A stretch of 45,041 bases of DNA from Archaeoglobus sp. UBA230 (GCA_002507545.1 DAVR01000038.1:1-45041), one strand, 5' to 3'. Shown: positions 1-6,204, counted from the first letter of the stretch. Numbers and translations: made by a program. Notes: a model not told the origin generated them from the sequence alone.

Positions 1-3
1 AAA

Positions 4-174
4 ATGAAAGGGATTGAAACGGCTACTGAAATCTGGTTGAGGTGCAAAAAGCTTAATGGGATGCTAATAACTCAGGAGAGATGCACAGAACTCTATGAGG
101 CCGATAAATGCCCTTCTTCTTGCGAAAAAGTGTATCGAAAGGTGAAGAGGAGTAGAACCAGAACCCTCTGGTGA
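4..174 (+). CDS. Small Cys-rich protein (56 aa), possible zinc binding
   Basis: An open frame of 56 codons from ATG to TGA, with no recognised family. Cysteines at residues 14, 27, 36 and 40 in a basic protein suggest a small metal-binding module, perhaps a nucleic-acid-binding viral protein. The start is the first ATG seen in the window, but the frame is open at the edge, so it could begin further upstream. It lies in the same direction as the rest of the provirus block and ends just before the repeat-rich non-coding region. Function is unknown. Confidence 0.5.
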   Translation: MKGIETATEIWLRCKKLNGMLITQERCTELYEADKCPSSCEKVYRKVKRSRTRTLW

Positions 175-191
175 GGGCATGGAACTAACAA

Positions 192-420
192 GCATGAATT
201 TCATGCATGTCGCAAAACATGTGTGTGTTCACCGAGAAACTCTAACCCTAATAGGGGCTAAAAAAGCCCTCAGAGTAAATATTTTCGTGCAGAATTCTTC
301 CAAACTACATAACTCGATTTCTATATTTTATCTATTTTATGCAGAATGGAAGAAAGGAAGAAAGGTTTCTTCCATGGAAGAAAGTTGCATGAATTTTATG
401 CAAAATGGAAGAATTCTGCA
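192..420. repeat. Cluster of palindromes and repeated octamers upstream of a regulator gene
   Basis: This mostly non-coding stretch carries five copies of TGGAAGAA or its complement (295-302, 347-354, 367-374, 375-382, 406-413). Two of them form the perfect 18-bp palindrome TTTCTTCCATGGAAGAAA at 366-383. A perfect 15-bp inverted repeat pairs 288-302 with 406-420. GCATGAA-T-TTCATGC at 192-206 recurs as a 14/15 match at 387-401, and 334-354 repeats at 393-413 with one mismatch. It sits directly before a predicted DNA-binding protein, so an autoregulatory operator or an origin/partition site are both possible. The roles are inference; the repeats are visible. Confidence 0.7.
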
Positions 421-459
421 TTTTTCATTAAACATCATTCCTCTTGAAGGAGGGTTCTC

Positions 460-1137
460 ATGAAGAATCCTGTTAAAATAAGCGTTCACGTTGAAGAAAA
501 GATTTGGCAAAGCTTCAAGAATTACGTACTATCCCGATACGGAACGCTATGGAAATATCTCGGTGAGGAATTAAGCAGGGCTATTGAACATTACCTTAAA
601 GATGTTCAGCCTGCACGTGCACAAGAATTTGAGCACATGGTTTCAAAACCAAACAAGAAGCACATCAAGCTGTTAGTATGGTTGCTCAAAAACTATCCAG
701 CAGAGGTTCTTTACTCCACCGTTAAAAGATACATAAACGACAATTACGGGATCGATAGGAGAACGGTAAAGAAGTATCTGCACGATTTTCTGATAAATGG
801 CGAATTTGTGAGAGTCCTAAGACCGCTAAGAGGCAATACAGATCTAATTCTGAAAGTCAATGCCGATAGGATTCTTGATTACCTGAGCAAATTCGTTCCT
901 AAAGAGGAGCTAAGGGAGAAATACGGGATTTACAGGGAAGCATTCAAACCTATAGAAGAACGCAAGGAAGAGGAGAAGGGAAGTAAAGGCAGCATAAAAG
1001 CCTATGCTGCTGAAAGATATGAGGCAGGAGATTCTATAGATGAAGTTCAGGAAAGACTGGCTGATTTTGGGTTAGAATTGGGCAAGAAGGCGATTAGATC
1101 AATTATCAGGAAAGCAAGGAGGGAGGGCTATGGTTAA
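460..1137 (+). CDS. Predicted DNA-binding regulator (RHH-like N-terminus, winged-helix-like middle)
   Basis: A 225-residue protein. Residues 1-50 begin with a strand (VKISVHVEE) followed by helices, like a ribbon-helix-helix protein. Residues about 65-130 look like a winged helix, with a tract around IDRRTVKKYLHDFL. The last 45 residues form another basic helix-turn-helix-like segment. The ATG follows an AGGAGGG ribosome-binding site. Its stop overlaps the next gene by 8 nt (ATGGTTAA), implying translational coupling. The repeat cluster just upstream is a natural candidate binding site. It is probably a viral transcription or replication/partition regulator; no specific family is recognised. 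Confidence 0.6.
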   Translation: MKNPVKISVHVEEKIWQSFKNYVLSRYGTLWKYLGEELSRAIEHYLKDVQPARAQEFEHMVSKPNKKHIKLLVWLLKNYPAEVLYSTVKRYINDNYGIDRRTVKKYLHDFLINGEFVRVLRPLRGNTDLILKVNADRILDYLSKFVPKEELREKYGIYREAFKPIEERKEEEKGSKGSIKAYAAERYEAGDSIDEVQERLADFGLELGKKAIRSIIRKARREGYG

Positions 1138-1354
1138 GCGATTTTACATAGATGAGAACATCAAAAACGCTCCTGTGAGGGTTTCGGTTGTTATCCCAAG
1201 AAGACTGTTTGAAGAAGCTTCAGAGGCTGCCAAATACGTGGGGAAAGGCAACATTGAGAACCTGATAACGTTCCTACTTGAGAACTTTGTTGAGGAGCTT
1301 AAGGAGATGGGCTATGAGCTTATACCGTTTTGGGAGAGGGTAAAGAGGAGGTAG
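1130..1354 (+). CDS. Small RHH-like DNA-binding protein (74 aa)
   Basis: A 74-residue protein whose residues 14-55 show the order strand (VRVSVVIPRRLFEEA), helix, turn with GKGNIENL, helix (ITFLLENFVEEL) typical of CopG/MetJ ribbon-helix-helix proteins. It starts inside the end of the preceding regulator gene, so the two are probably made together. Proteins of this kind in archaeal viruses are usually dimeric transcription repressors. The DNA target is unknown, although the palindromes at 192-420 are plausible. The family assignment rests on pattern and length only. Confidence 0.6.
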   Translation: MVKRFYIDENIKNAPVRVSVVIPRRLFEEASEAAKYVGKGNIENLITFLLENFVEELKEMGYELIPFWERVKRR

Positions 1355-1360
1355 GAGGCC

Positions 1361-1507
1361 ATGAGTATGGAGATCGTGCTTGTTGTGTTTGGAATTTTGA
1401 TATTTGCAACGGTAATCATCGAATCTTTGATCGAGGCCTACTTGATCAAGGTCGGTTTGCAAGAGGTAAGGGAAGAGGTTTTGCAGGAGGCCAAGGAAGA
1501 TGAGTAA
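1361..1507 (+). CDS. Single-pass membrane protein (48 aa)
   Basis: The gene starts with ATG at 1361 just after an AGGAGG-rich site and encodes 48 residues. Residues 4-22 (EIVLVVFGILIFATVIIES) form one hydrophobic helix, followed by an acidic amphipathic tail rich in E and K. The stop overlaps the next gene by 8 nt (ATGAGTAA), the same coupling style as its neighbours. It is likely a virion- or host-membrane protein. No family recognised. Confidence 0.6.
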   Translation: MSMEIVLVVFGILIFATVIIESLIEAYLIKVGLQEVREEVLQEAKEDE

Positions 1508-1694
1508 CGTTATACTGTTTTACCAACAGAGTTTGGGCGGAAAAACCAGAGGGAAACATGAAAATTGCCCAATCTGTGGGGGCGTGATGAAACGCATTTA
1601 CATGAAGTTCCAGTATTGCAAGAACTCTACTTTCAGGGCTGTTGGGTGGCTATGTTTGGAATGTCTCCACGTGGAGGTCGATAAGCATGTGTAG
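1500..1694 (+). CDS. Zinc-ribbon small protein (64 aa)
   Basis: A 64-residue protein with CPICGG at residues 23-28 and a second knuckle CLEC at 52-55; an extra Cys lies at residue 40. The spacing fits a zinc ribbon, so nucleic-acid or protein binding is likely. It overlaps both flanking small genes, which supports its being a real translated gene in a coupled string. No specific function can be assigned. Confidence 0.6.
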   Translation: MSNVILFYQQSLGGKTRGKHENCPICGGVMKRIYMKFQYCKNSTFRAVGWLCLECLHVEVDKHV

Positions 1695-1833
1695 CGGTTT
1701 TGATTGCCGTTATTGTAGGCATTATTCTCGTTTGTTTGGAATCTGCCTTATTGAGATTGAATGGGAGGTTTGGGAGGAATTGAGAGCTAAGAGGAGGGTG
1801 AGAGCTTGGTTGAGGCCACATACTTGGTTATGA
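1687..1833 (+). CDS. Small Cys-rich protein (48 aa)
   Basis: Read from ATG 1687, which overlaps the stop of the preceding gene by 8 nt, this gives 48 residues with Cys at 2, 7, 10 and 19. The tail is tryptophan- and arginine-rich. The Cys pattern hints at a compact metal site. A longer reading from 1642 is less likely because it runs through the zinc-ribbon gene. A second frame over the same bases (1691-1783) encodes a hydrophobic stretch, VAVLIAVIVGIILVCLES, but lacks a good start. The choice between frames is uncertain. Confidence 0.45.
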   Translation: MCSGFDCRYCRHYSRLFGICLIEIEWEVWEELRAKRRVRAWLRPHTWL

Positions 1834-1910
1834 GTGTAGTAGTTGGGGCTGTTATAGGGTTGGTGGCAGCTCTACTTGATGAGTTTGTGTTGAGGAGGCT
1901 GAGAAAATGA
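1806..1910 (+). CDS. Single-pass membrane protein (34 aa), TTG start
   Basis: TTG at 1806 is preceded by GGAGGGTGAG at a proper distance and opens a 34-codon frame. Residues 8-24 (VMSVVVGAVIGLVAALL) form one hydrophobic helix, followed by a basic tail (RRLRK). A shorter product from ATG 1830 is possible. The stop codon overlaps the ATG of the next zinc-ribbon gene (AATGA). It fits the series of tiny one-helix proteins of this provirus. Function unknown. Confidence 0.45.
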   Translation: MVEATYLVMSVVVGAVIGLVAALLDEFVLRRLRK

Positions 1911-2023
1911 AGGTCTGCCCTCGATGTGGTGCTCCATTGTGGGGGGTTGGGGATTTCAGATACTGCAGGATGTGTGGCTGGAAAGGAGATCTGAATTCTT
2001 TGGAGGAGGGAGATGGATGGTAA
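1907..2023 (+). CDS. Zinc-ribbon microprotein (38 aa)
   Basis: The ATG at 1907 overlaps the previous stop. The product has only 38 residues, with Cys at 4, 7, 20 and 23 (CPRC ... CRMC), a textbook four-Cys zinc ribbon followed by an acidic tail. It ends just after the start of the next gene (ATG 2017). The regular Cys spacing and overlap geometry make it convincing despite its size. Partner or target unknown. Confidence 0.6.
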   Translation: MKVCPRCGAPLWGVGDFRYCRMCGWKGDLNSLEEGDGW

Positions 2024-2298
2024 GGTTAAGGAGGAATAAGGAGAAGAAAATCAAGCTTGTTCTGGAAGTGCTGGTGCAAAACGATATTGAGGCAATGGAG
2101 GTTGCGGTTGCAATTGGCGGGCTGCTGAGAGATCTCGATAACAGGTTCAAGTATGGCGTTTTTTATGGGATAGAGGGAGTTCATGGCTACAAATCAAACA
2201 GAGTAAAGCAGGAATGGTGGGATGAAGAAGAGGAGGAAGAAGAGAAAGAGGGTAAGATCCCTCCAGATAACCATTTTAACGGAATCGAGGTGATGTGA
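2017..2298 (+). CDS. Hypothetical provirus protein (93 aa)
   Basis: Read from ATG 2017, preceded by GGAGGAGGGAG. The product has a very basic first dozen residues, an amphipathic helical middle (residues 13-45) and a run of eight acidic residues near position 75. Longer readings starting near 1924 would overlap the zinc-ribbon gene and are disfavoured. No family recognised. The charge segregation suggests a small nucleic-acid- or partner-binding protein, which is a guess. Confidence 0.5.
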   Translation: MVRLRRNKEKKIKLVLEVLVQNDIEAMEVAVAIGGLLRDLDNRFKYGVFYGIEGVHGYKSNRVKQEWWDEEEEEEEKEGKIPPDNHFNGIEVM

Positions 2299-2501
2299 TG
2301 TTTGAGGATCGGGAGTTCATACGGATTGAGGAAACTTCGGATGGCTTGGCTCTTGTTGAGAGAGGCTGTGGATGCTGTGAAACTCACGTTTACCTTGATG
2401 TTCTGGAACTGGGAGAGAAATTGCAGGCTCTAAATAAGTTCTTAGAGTGGATTCTGGAGCAGTTGGAGCTTGTTGTTAAAGCTGTAGAGGAGGAGGGTTG
2501 A
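2295..2501 (+). CDS. Hypothetical provirus protein (68 aa)
   Basis: Starts at GTG 2295 (or ATG 2298), overlapping the previous stop. The first half is strand-like and holds a CGCC cluster at residues 25-28. The second half (residues 33-66) is a long heptad-like helix (LGEKLQALNKFLEWILEQL), probably coiled-coil and oligomeric. No family recognised. Confidence 0.5.
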   Translation: MMFEDREFIRIEETSDGLALVERGCGCCETHVYLDVLELGEKLQALNKFLEWILEQLELVVKAVEEEG

Positions 2502-2503
2502 AG

Positions 2504-3265
2504 ATGCCCTGTTTGGTTGATGCATCTGAATGGTGCATGCAACACTGTATGGGGAAGAATGAAGATGAGGAATGCATATTGTATCTGGAGAATCCAGAGG
2601 AATTTAGTAAGCATTGGGAAATTAAAAGAGAAGGAGATAACATAATAATTGGCTTCGATGGTGCTTCAGGAGGAGGAAAAACCACATTAGTAAACCAGCT
2701 TGCAGAAATTCTTGAACGGGAAGGCTATGATGTTGGAGTTGTTCAGGAAGTCGTTAGAGGAGTTTTCAGAGAGTTTAAGAAGAAATACGGATTTAACAAC
2801 CTTACAGAGTTGAGGGCAAGCTCCAGAATTGCAGAATTCCAGCAAAGATGCTTGGTAGAACAGTATTTACAGGAAGAACTTATGATGGATGAGCACGATA
2901 TAGTTCTTAGTGATAGAACGCTTTTCGGCAACGAATTCTTTACTCTCCTTTACTGCAAGGATTCAAAAGCTCTAAACGAATATTTCAGCAAACTGGAAGA
3001 TTACTTGAATGTCAGGAAGCTAACGCATGGGAAAATCTATGATGCTGTTGTAATAGTCCATCCCCTACCCCCTGAAATCAACGTTGATGATGGATTCAGA
3101 TCTCAGGATCTCCACTACAGGGAGGTTCAAACCTTTGCAATTAAGCAGCTTGCAAGAGCATACGTTGATCGAATGATTGAACTGAAAACTGCTGATCCGT
3201 GGGAACGGATCAACTTGATTAAGCCAATTATTGATTTCCTTGTTGTTGAGAAGTTGATTCACTAA
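2504..3265 (+). CDS. P-loop NTPase, AAA_28/NadR-kinase-like, with Cys-rich N-terminus
   Basis: A 253-residue protein from ATG 2504; a TTG two codons upstream is also possible. A Walker A motif GASGGGKTT lies at residues 53-61. A downstream LSDRTLFGNEFF segment matches the DR motif of the AAA_28 (Ttd14/NadR-like) kinase group. The first 30 residues contain four Cys (CLVDASEWCMQHC plus one more), a possible metal site not usual for that family. It likely phosphorylates a small molecule or nucleotide, or acts as an NTP-driven viral regulator. Its end runs into the GTTGAT-rich region. Family fairly sure, substrate unknown. Confidence 0.65.
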   Translation: MPCLVDASEWCMQHCMGKNEDEECILYLENPEEFSKHWEIKREGDNIIIGFDGASGGGKTTLVNQLAEILEREGYDVGVVQEVVRGVFREFKKKYGFNNLTELRASSRIAEFQQRCLVEQYLQEELMMDEHDIVLSDRTLFGNEFFTLLYCKDSKALNEYFSKLEDYLNVRKLTHGKIYDAVVIVHPLPPEINVDDGFRSQDLHYREVQTFAIKQLARAYVDRMIELKTADPWERINLIKPIIDFLVVEKLIH

Positions 3266-3647
3266 TTTTTTATAGGCTCTGTTGGTTGGATCTCCCTTAA
3301 CTTGATTATAGTTGATAAGTTGATGTTGAGCTGATTCAGTTCAACGTTGATGTTGATGTTGATCAACGTTGATTTCACCACGAATTGTTAAAGAGGTTTG
3401 AATCAACATTTATCAACATGGCTGAGGAGGGAGATTCTGAACCAAAAAGGGTTGTTTGCTTGAACTGTGGGCACGTTTGGGAAACTACAGCTAAACGTCC
3501 TCAATGCAGCATATGTAAATCAACAAGAGTTGAGGAAGTTGATTCAGCTGATGTTGATCAACATGTTGATGAATCTGAATCAACAGAATCAACGAAAGAT
3601 GTTGATGATTTCTTTGAGCTTGATGATTCAGCAATCAATGAGTTGAT
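3164..3647. repeat. GTTGAT/ATCAAC iteron-like region
   Basis: Twenty-one copies of GTTGAT or its complement ATCAAC occur in 484 bp, where about 0.2 would be expected by chance. Nine lie in the non-coding 3311-3417. Some combine into perfect palindromes: GTTGATCAAC at 3358-3367 and 3553-3562, and ATCAACGTTGAT at 3362-3373. They continue into the coding region of the next gene, where they are often read as Val-Asp. Such density is typical of replication origins or partition sites bound by an initiator or ParB-like protein. The function is inferred. Confidence 0.65.
3379..3399 (+). promoter_or_regulatory. Shared viral promoter element, copy 1
   Basis: A 21-bp element starting CACGAATTG and ending GAGGTTT, containing the TATA-like GTTAAAG. 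It recurs with one mismatch at 6167-6187. In both cases the element ends 17-18 nt before the ATG, implying a short or absent leader. It drives the zinc-ribbon membrane protein at 3418. Confidence 0.6.
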
Positions 3648-3933
3648 CAAGGAGGATAAGCCTAAGAAAAAGAAAGGCAGGAAGAAAAAGGGGCAGAAGG
3701 CTGAAGATAAAGCAGAGAACGGGGAGAAAAAGGGCTTTTCAATCAGAGGAGGGCTTAAAGCTGTAGGTTCTAAACTTAGCACAGGAGTAATACTTATCGG
3801 AGTTGGGATTCTGTTCTTGTTCTTCATTCTGAGGGGGATTGCAGCAAGAAAAAGCAGGAAGATCGTTCGGGATATGGGAATGGATATTCAGGAGGAAGAA
3901 CAGGGTTTCGATCCTTATTCAGCATTAGGGTGA
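3418..3933 (+). CDS. Zinc-ribbon, acidic, single-pass membrane protein (171 aa)
   Basis: Read from ATG 3418, directly downstream of the TATA-like box. Residues 14-33 form a zinc ribbon (CLNC ... CSIC). Residues 36-80 are strongly acidic and Ser/Thr/Asp-rich. Residues 85-105 are a lysine-rich run, and one transmembrane helix lies at about 121-140 (VILIGVGILFLFFILRG), followed by a basic tail. The Val-Asp repeats in the acidic part come from in-frame GTTGAT copies. It may be a membrane-anchored DNA- or protein-binding virion component. No family recognised. Confidence 0.55.
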   Translation: MAEEGDSEPKRVVCLNCGHVWETTAKRPQCSICKSTRVEEVDSADVDQHVDESESTESTKDVDDFFELDDSAINELIKEDKPKKKKGRKKKGQKAEDKAENGEKKGFSIRGGLKAVGSKLSTGVILIGVGILFLFFILRGIAARKSRKIVRDMGMDIQEEEQGFDPYSALG

Positions 3934-3937
3934 TTGC

Positions 3938-4102
3938 ATGCTCGGATCTCTGAAAGTTCTCAATGGCTTGATGGAGCAGCTTAACAAGTTGCTGGAAAGA
4001 GAAGATATCAGGGAGAAGCTGGAGGGAGAGGGAGTTAAGGGCAAGCTGGAGATTGAAGGCTACCAGATCTACTTTATAGTTAAGAAAGGAGGGAAAGAAT
4101 GA
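3938..4102 (+). CDS. Hypothetical provirus protein (54 aa)
   Basis: Opens at ATG 3938, shortly after the preceding stop, and ends in an ATGA overlap with the next gene. The first 34 residues form an amphipathic helix (NGLMEQLNKLLEREDI). The rest is two short strands ending in a lysine-rich tail. The clean overlap supports it as a true gene. No family or function recognised. Confidence 0.5.
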   Translation: MLGSLKVLNGLMEQLNKLLEREDIREKLEGEGVKGKLEIEGYQIYFIVKKGGKE

Positions 4103-4692
4103 GTGATGAGGAGATCTTTGAGCAATTGAGTAGCAAAGATATAACTGCAGATCTTGAAATCACTGATGGCAAAGTTGAGGAGAGAAAAGGAGAAGAAGGA
4201 GAAGGAGAAGGAGAGGAAGTTGAAATCCCTGATTCTCCCCATCCCCTTACAGAACTGCTTGATATGAGCATCAACTTTACCGATCAGCATGCTAAGGAGC
4301 TGCAGAGCAAAGGGATTGACGTTCCCAACGTAAACATGCCGCTATGGGAGAACTTTGGAAAGCCGTTGCTGAATAGGGCTTTCTGGTATTACTTCCCTGA
4401 ATCAGATGGGATGGAAGATCCCCGCATTGCCTTATTGGCGGGTGGAGCATTAACGGCTTTGGCGGTTGCTCCTTCATTGGTTGGAATCGTTAGGCATTAC
4501 AGATCTCAAAACGAGAAGGAGAAAAGAAAGGTGCAGAACGATAAACCCAAAACGATCAAACAGGCTCAGAGGGAGCAGATAAAAGAGGTTGCAAAGGAGG
4601 CTGAAGAAGAAAGGCAGAAACAGCTTGAGCAAGCAATTAAGGAAAGCCCTTACTTGAAGAAAATCAAGTATGAGGAGTTTGCTGGAATTTAA
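4099..4692 (+). CDS. Membrane protein with acidic head and coiled-coil tail (197 aa)
   Basis: The N-terminal 45 residues are extremely acidic (a run of E and G). A transmembrane helix is visible at about residues 112-132 (IALLAGGALTALAVAPSLVGIV). The C-terminal 60 residues form a charged, probably coiled-coil helix. It lies just before the packaging ATPase, in the position where tailless icosahedral viruses often keep membrane or vertex proteins. No sequence family recognised. Confidence 0.55.
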   Translation: MSDEEIFEQLSSKDITADLEITDGKVEERKGEEGEGEGEEVEIPDSPHPLTELLDMSINFTDQHAKELQSKGIDVPNVNMPLWENFGKPLLNRAFWYYFPESDGMEDPRIALLAGGALTALAVAPSLVGIVRHYRSQNEKEKRKVQNDKPKTIKQAQREQIKEVAKEAEEERQKQLEQAIKESPYLKKIKYEEFAGI

Positions 4693-4737
4693 TTTCCACT
4701 AATTTATTTATCCTTGGGGATTCCTTGGGGTGAAATC

Positions 4738-5418
4738 ATGGACTACAAGTTTATGAAAAATGCTCACATGATGGTTGCTGCTCCAACAGGGGGCGGAAAG
4801 TCATACTTTGTTGGCTGGATGGCTGAAAAGCTCTATCAAGCAGGAAGAAGGTTCATAATCCTTGATACTAAAACAAGAAACCACATCGGGCTGGTTGCCC
4901 TGAAAAAGCTTAAACTGCTAAAAATTAAGCCAAACACTCAATACGATTACTGGAGGCTCATCAATTATGATCAGGTTCTTTGCATTCCCACCGAAAGAAC
5001 AAAAACTAAGGAGCTGATAACACATTATCGTGCTATCCTTGATACGATCTTTGCAGCAAAAAAGCCGATTACGGTTTTCGTTGAGGAAGCCCACAACTAC
5101 AACCCTAATCCTCACGTTCCTGATGAGCTTTTAGAGCTTATAGCAAGAGAAGGGAGGAGTTCAAGAATAAACCTCGTTTTCATAACCCAGAGGATTCAGG
5201 ACTTCCCCAAACTCTTGTGGAGTCAATGTAAGCTTACTTACCTCTTTAAGTTCATGATCCCTCAGGATGTTAAGTATATAGCAAGGATGATCCCAGATTT
5301 TGAGAAGATAAATAAAGAGTTGCAGAAGCATGATTGCCTCGAATACGATCATGAAACAAATGAATTAAAAATAATAAGGGCATCGGAGGTTATCAGGAGG
5401 ACGAAGCACTATGGTTAA
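4738..5418 (+). CDS. A32/HerA-type genome-packaging ATPase
   Basis: A 226-residue ATPase of the HerA/FtsK superfamily. Walker A is APTGGGKS at residues 15-22. Walker B is ITVFVEEAH ending in the Glu pair at 116-117. A downstream FITQR segment provides the Gln sensor typical of this group. Size and motifs match the packaging ATPases of STIV (B204) and PRD1-lineage viruses, which pump DNA into preformed capsids. ATG 4738 is chosen because it follows GGGGTGAAATC and a TATA-like AATTTATTTA at 4701; a TTG at 4714 is less likely. The gene's stop overlaps the next start by 8 nt. Confidence 0.85.
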   Translation: MDYKFMKNAHMMVAAPTGGGKSYFVGWMAEKLYQAGRRFIILDTKTRNHIGLVALKKLKLLKIKPNTQYDYWRLINYDQVLCIPTERTKTKELITHYRAILDTIFAAKKPITVFVEEAHNYNPNPHVPDELLELIAREGRSSRINLVFITQRIQDFPKLLWSQCKLTYLFKFMIPQDVKYIARMIPDFEKINKELQKHDCLEYDHETNELKIIRASEVIRRTKHYG

Positions 5419-5686
5419 GAAGTATTCATTGATTTGGGATGAGTGGAATCTTAACCATATCGCCAAACATGGGGTTAGCAAAAGAGAGGTTGAAGAGGCT
5501 GTAAATGACGAGAGAGCCTATATAAAAAAGCATAGAAAACGAGTAATGGTTGTAGGTTCTGCTTGGGGGAGAATTTTGGTTGTAATACTCGAAAAAATCG
5601 AGAGAAACGATTATTATGTAATCTCAGCGAGGGATGCAACAAACTCTGAGAAAAGGCTTTATAGAAAGAGGGGGAAGGGATTATGA
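5411..5686 (+). CDS. BrnT-family (DUF497) toxin-like protein
   Basis: A 91-residue protein with the BrnT hallmarks: WDEWNLNHIAKHGVSKREV near the N-terminus and VISARDATNSEKRLYRKR near the C-terminus. BrnT proteins are RelE-fold ribonuclease toxins of type II toxin-antitoxin systems. The gene starts inside the end of the packaging ATPase gene (ATGGTTAA overlap), so it is translated with a virion-assembly gene, an unusual context. It could stabilise the provirus or act as a regulator. The family is quite clear, activity untested. Confidence 0.75.
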   Translation: MVKKYSLIWDEWNLNHIAKHGVSKREVEEAVNDERAYIKKHRKRVMVVGSAWGRILVVILEKIERNDYYVISARDATNSEKRLYRKRGKGL

Positions 5687-5907
5687 TGAAATTGCCGCAT
5701 TACAGCGAGGACGAAATAAAGAAGATAGAGGAAGAATTTAAGGATGTTCCATGGATGAAAAGAGAGGAAACTGAATTCAAAGATGTAAAGTTTGTTTCAG
5801 TTCATGTTGATGATTTAATCCAAGTAAGAGGCCACTACCGCAGGATTAACGGTAAGAGAGTTTACATTAAACCATACCTGAGGAGGAGGGCAAGAGCGAG
5901 AAAGTAA
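5683..5907 (+). CDS. Putative partner/antitoxin of the BrnT-like protein (74 aa)
   Basis: Overlaps the toxin gene by 4 nt (ATGA) and so occupies the antitoxin position. Residues 8-30 are an acidic helix (YSEDEIKKIEEEFKDVPW). The C-terminus carries VRGHYRRINGKRVYIKPY followed by an arginine-rich tail, a motif seen in various viral structural or DNA-binding proteins. The usual BrnA ribbon-helix-helix is not evident, so either it is a different antitoxin type or it is unrelated. Confidence 0.5.
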   Translation: MMKLPHYSEDEIKKIEEEFKDVPWMKREETEFKDVKFVSVHVDDLIQVRGHYRRINGKRVYIKPYLRRRARARK

Positions 5908-5913
5908 GATTAC

Positions 5914-5927
5914 CGAATTGTTTAAAA
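5914..5927 (+). promoter_or_regulatory. TATA-like promoter, variant of the shared viral element
   Basis: CGAATTGTTTAAAA resembles the core of the elements at 3379 and 6167 (CGAATT followed by a TTAAA-type box) and ends about 21 nt before the ATG at 5949. This suggests a separate short-leader transcript for the small VapB-like gene. Confidence 0.4.
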
Positions 5928-5948
5928 CATTTTAATTCTATTTTTGTT

Positions 5949-6089
5949 ATGGGTTGGAAGAGCATATCTATAGCAGATAGAACTTACAAAAAGCTGGAGA
6001 AGCTTAAACAGAAATTTAAGGAAACAACAGGGCGAGATTACAGCATGAACGATGTGATAATGAAGCTTTTAGAGCTGGCAGGTCGTTAG
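5949..6089 (+). CDS. VapB/RHH-like small protein (46 aa)
   Basis: ATG 5949 opens a 46-codon frame beginning with a short strand (WKSISIADRTYKKLEKLK) and then a helix with RDYSMNDVIMKLLELA. This is the layout of short archaeal VapB/DUF7557-like ribbon-helix-helix antitoxins. It lies one gene after the BrnT-like toxin but has its own promoter. It could be the true antitoxin, an orphan antitoxin guarding against host toxins, or a viral repressor. Confidence 0.55.
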   Translation: MGWKSISIADRTYKKLEKLKQKFKETTGRDYSMNDVIMKLLELAGR

Positions 6090-6166
6090 GTCGTCTTGTC
6101 ATGGTCAAACTTCTCTAATAGAGCTGTAAAAGAGTAAATAACCTTTCTCCTATTTTTTTAGCTCAT

Positions 6167-6187
6167 CACGAATTATTAAAGAGGTTT
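6167..6187 (+). promoter_or_regulatory. Shared viral promoter element, copy 2 (capsid operon)
   Basis: Matches the 21-bp element at 3379-3399 at 20 of 21 positions (CACGAATTA... versus CACGAATTG...). It ends 17 nt before the ATG at 6205 and precedes the two membrane microproteins and the capsid gene. It is probably a late or structural-gene promoter with a TATA-like ATTAAAG box. Confidence 0.6.
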
Positions 6188-6204
6188 CTTGGCAAATCAC
6201 GATT

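Noticed and set aside
1-20. CRISPR-repeat-like end (GGGATTGAAAC) at the window start
   Set aside because: Only one copy is seen, no spaced repeat follows, and the bases are part of a 56-codon Cys-rich reading frame.
179-463. 94-codon open frame
   Set aside because: It runs across the palindrome and octamer cluster, its composition is unlike its neighbours, and no ribosome-binding site or recognisable fold is present.
1691-1783. Hydrophobic 30-residue frame (VAVLIAVIVGIILV...)
   Set aside because: It lacks a convincing start codon or ribosome-binding site and competes with the Cys-rich frame from ATG 1687. Not excluded outright.
1924-2016. Longer start for the 2017-2298 protein
   Set aside because: It would overlap most of a well-formed four-Cys zinc-ribbon gene and has no ribosome-binding site.
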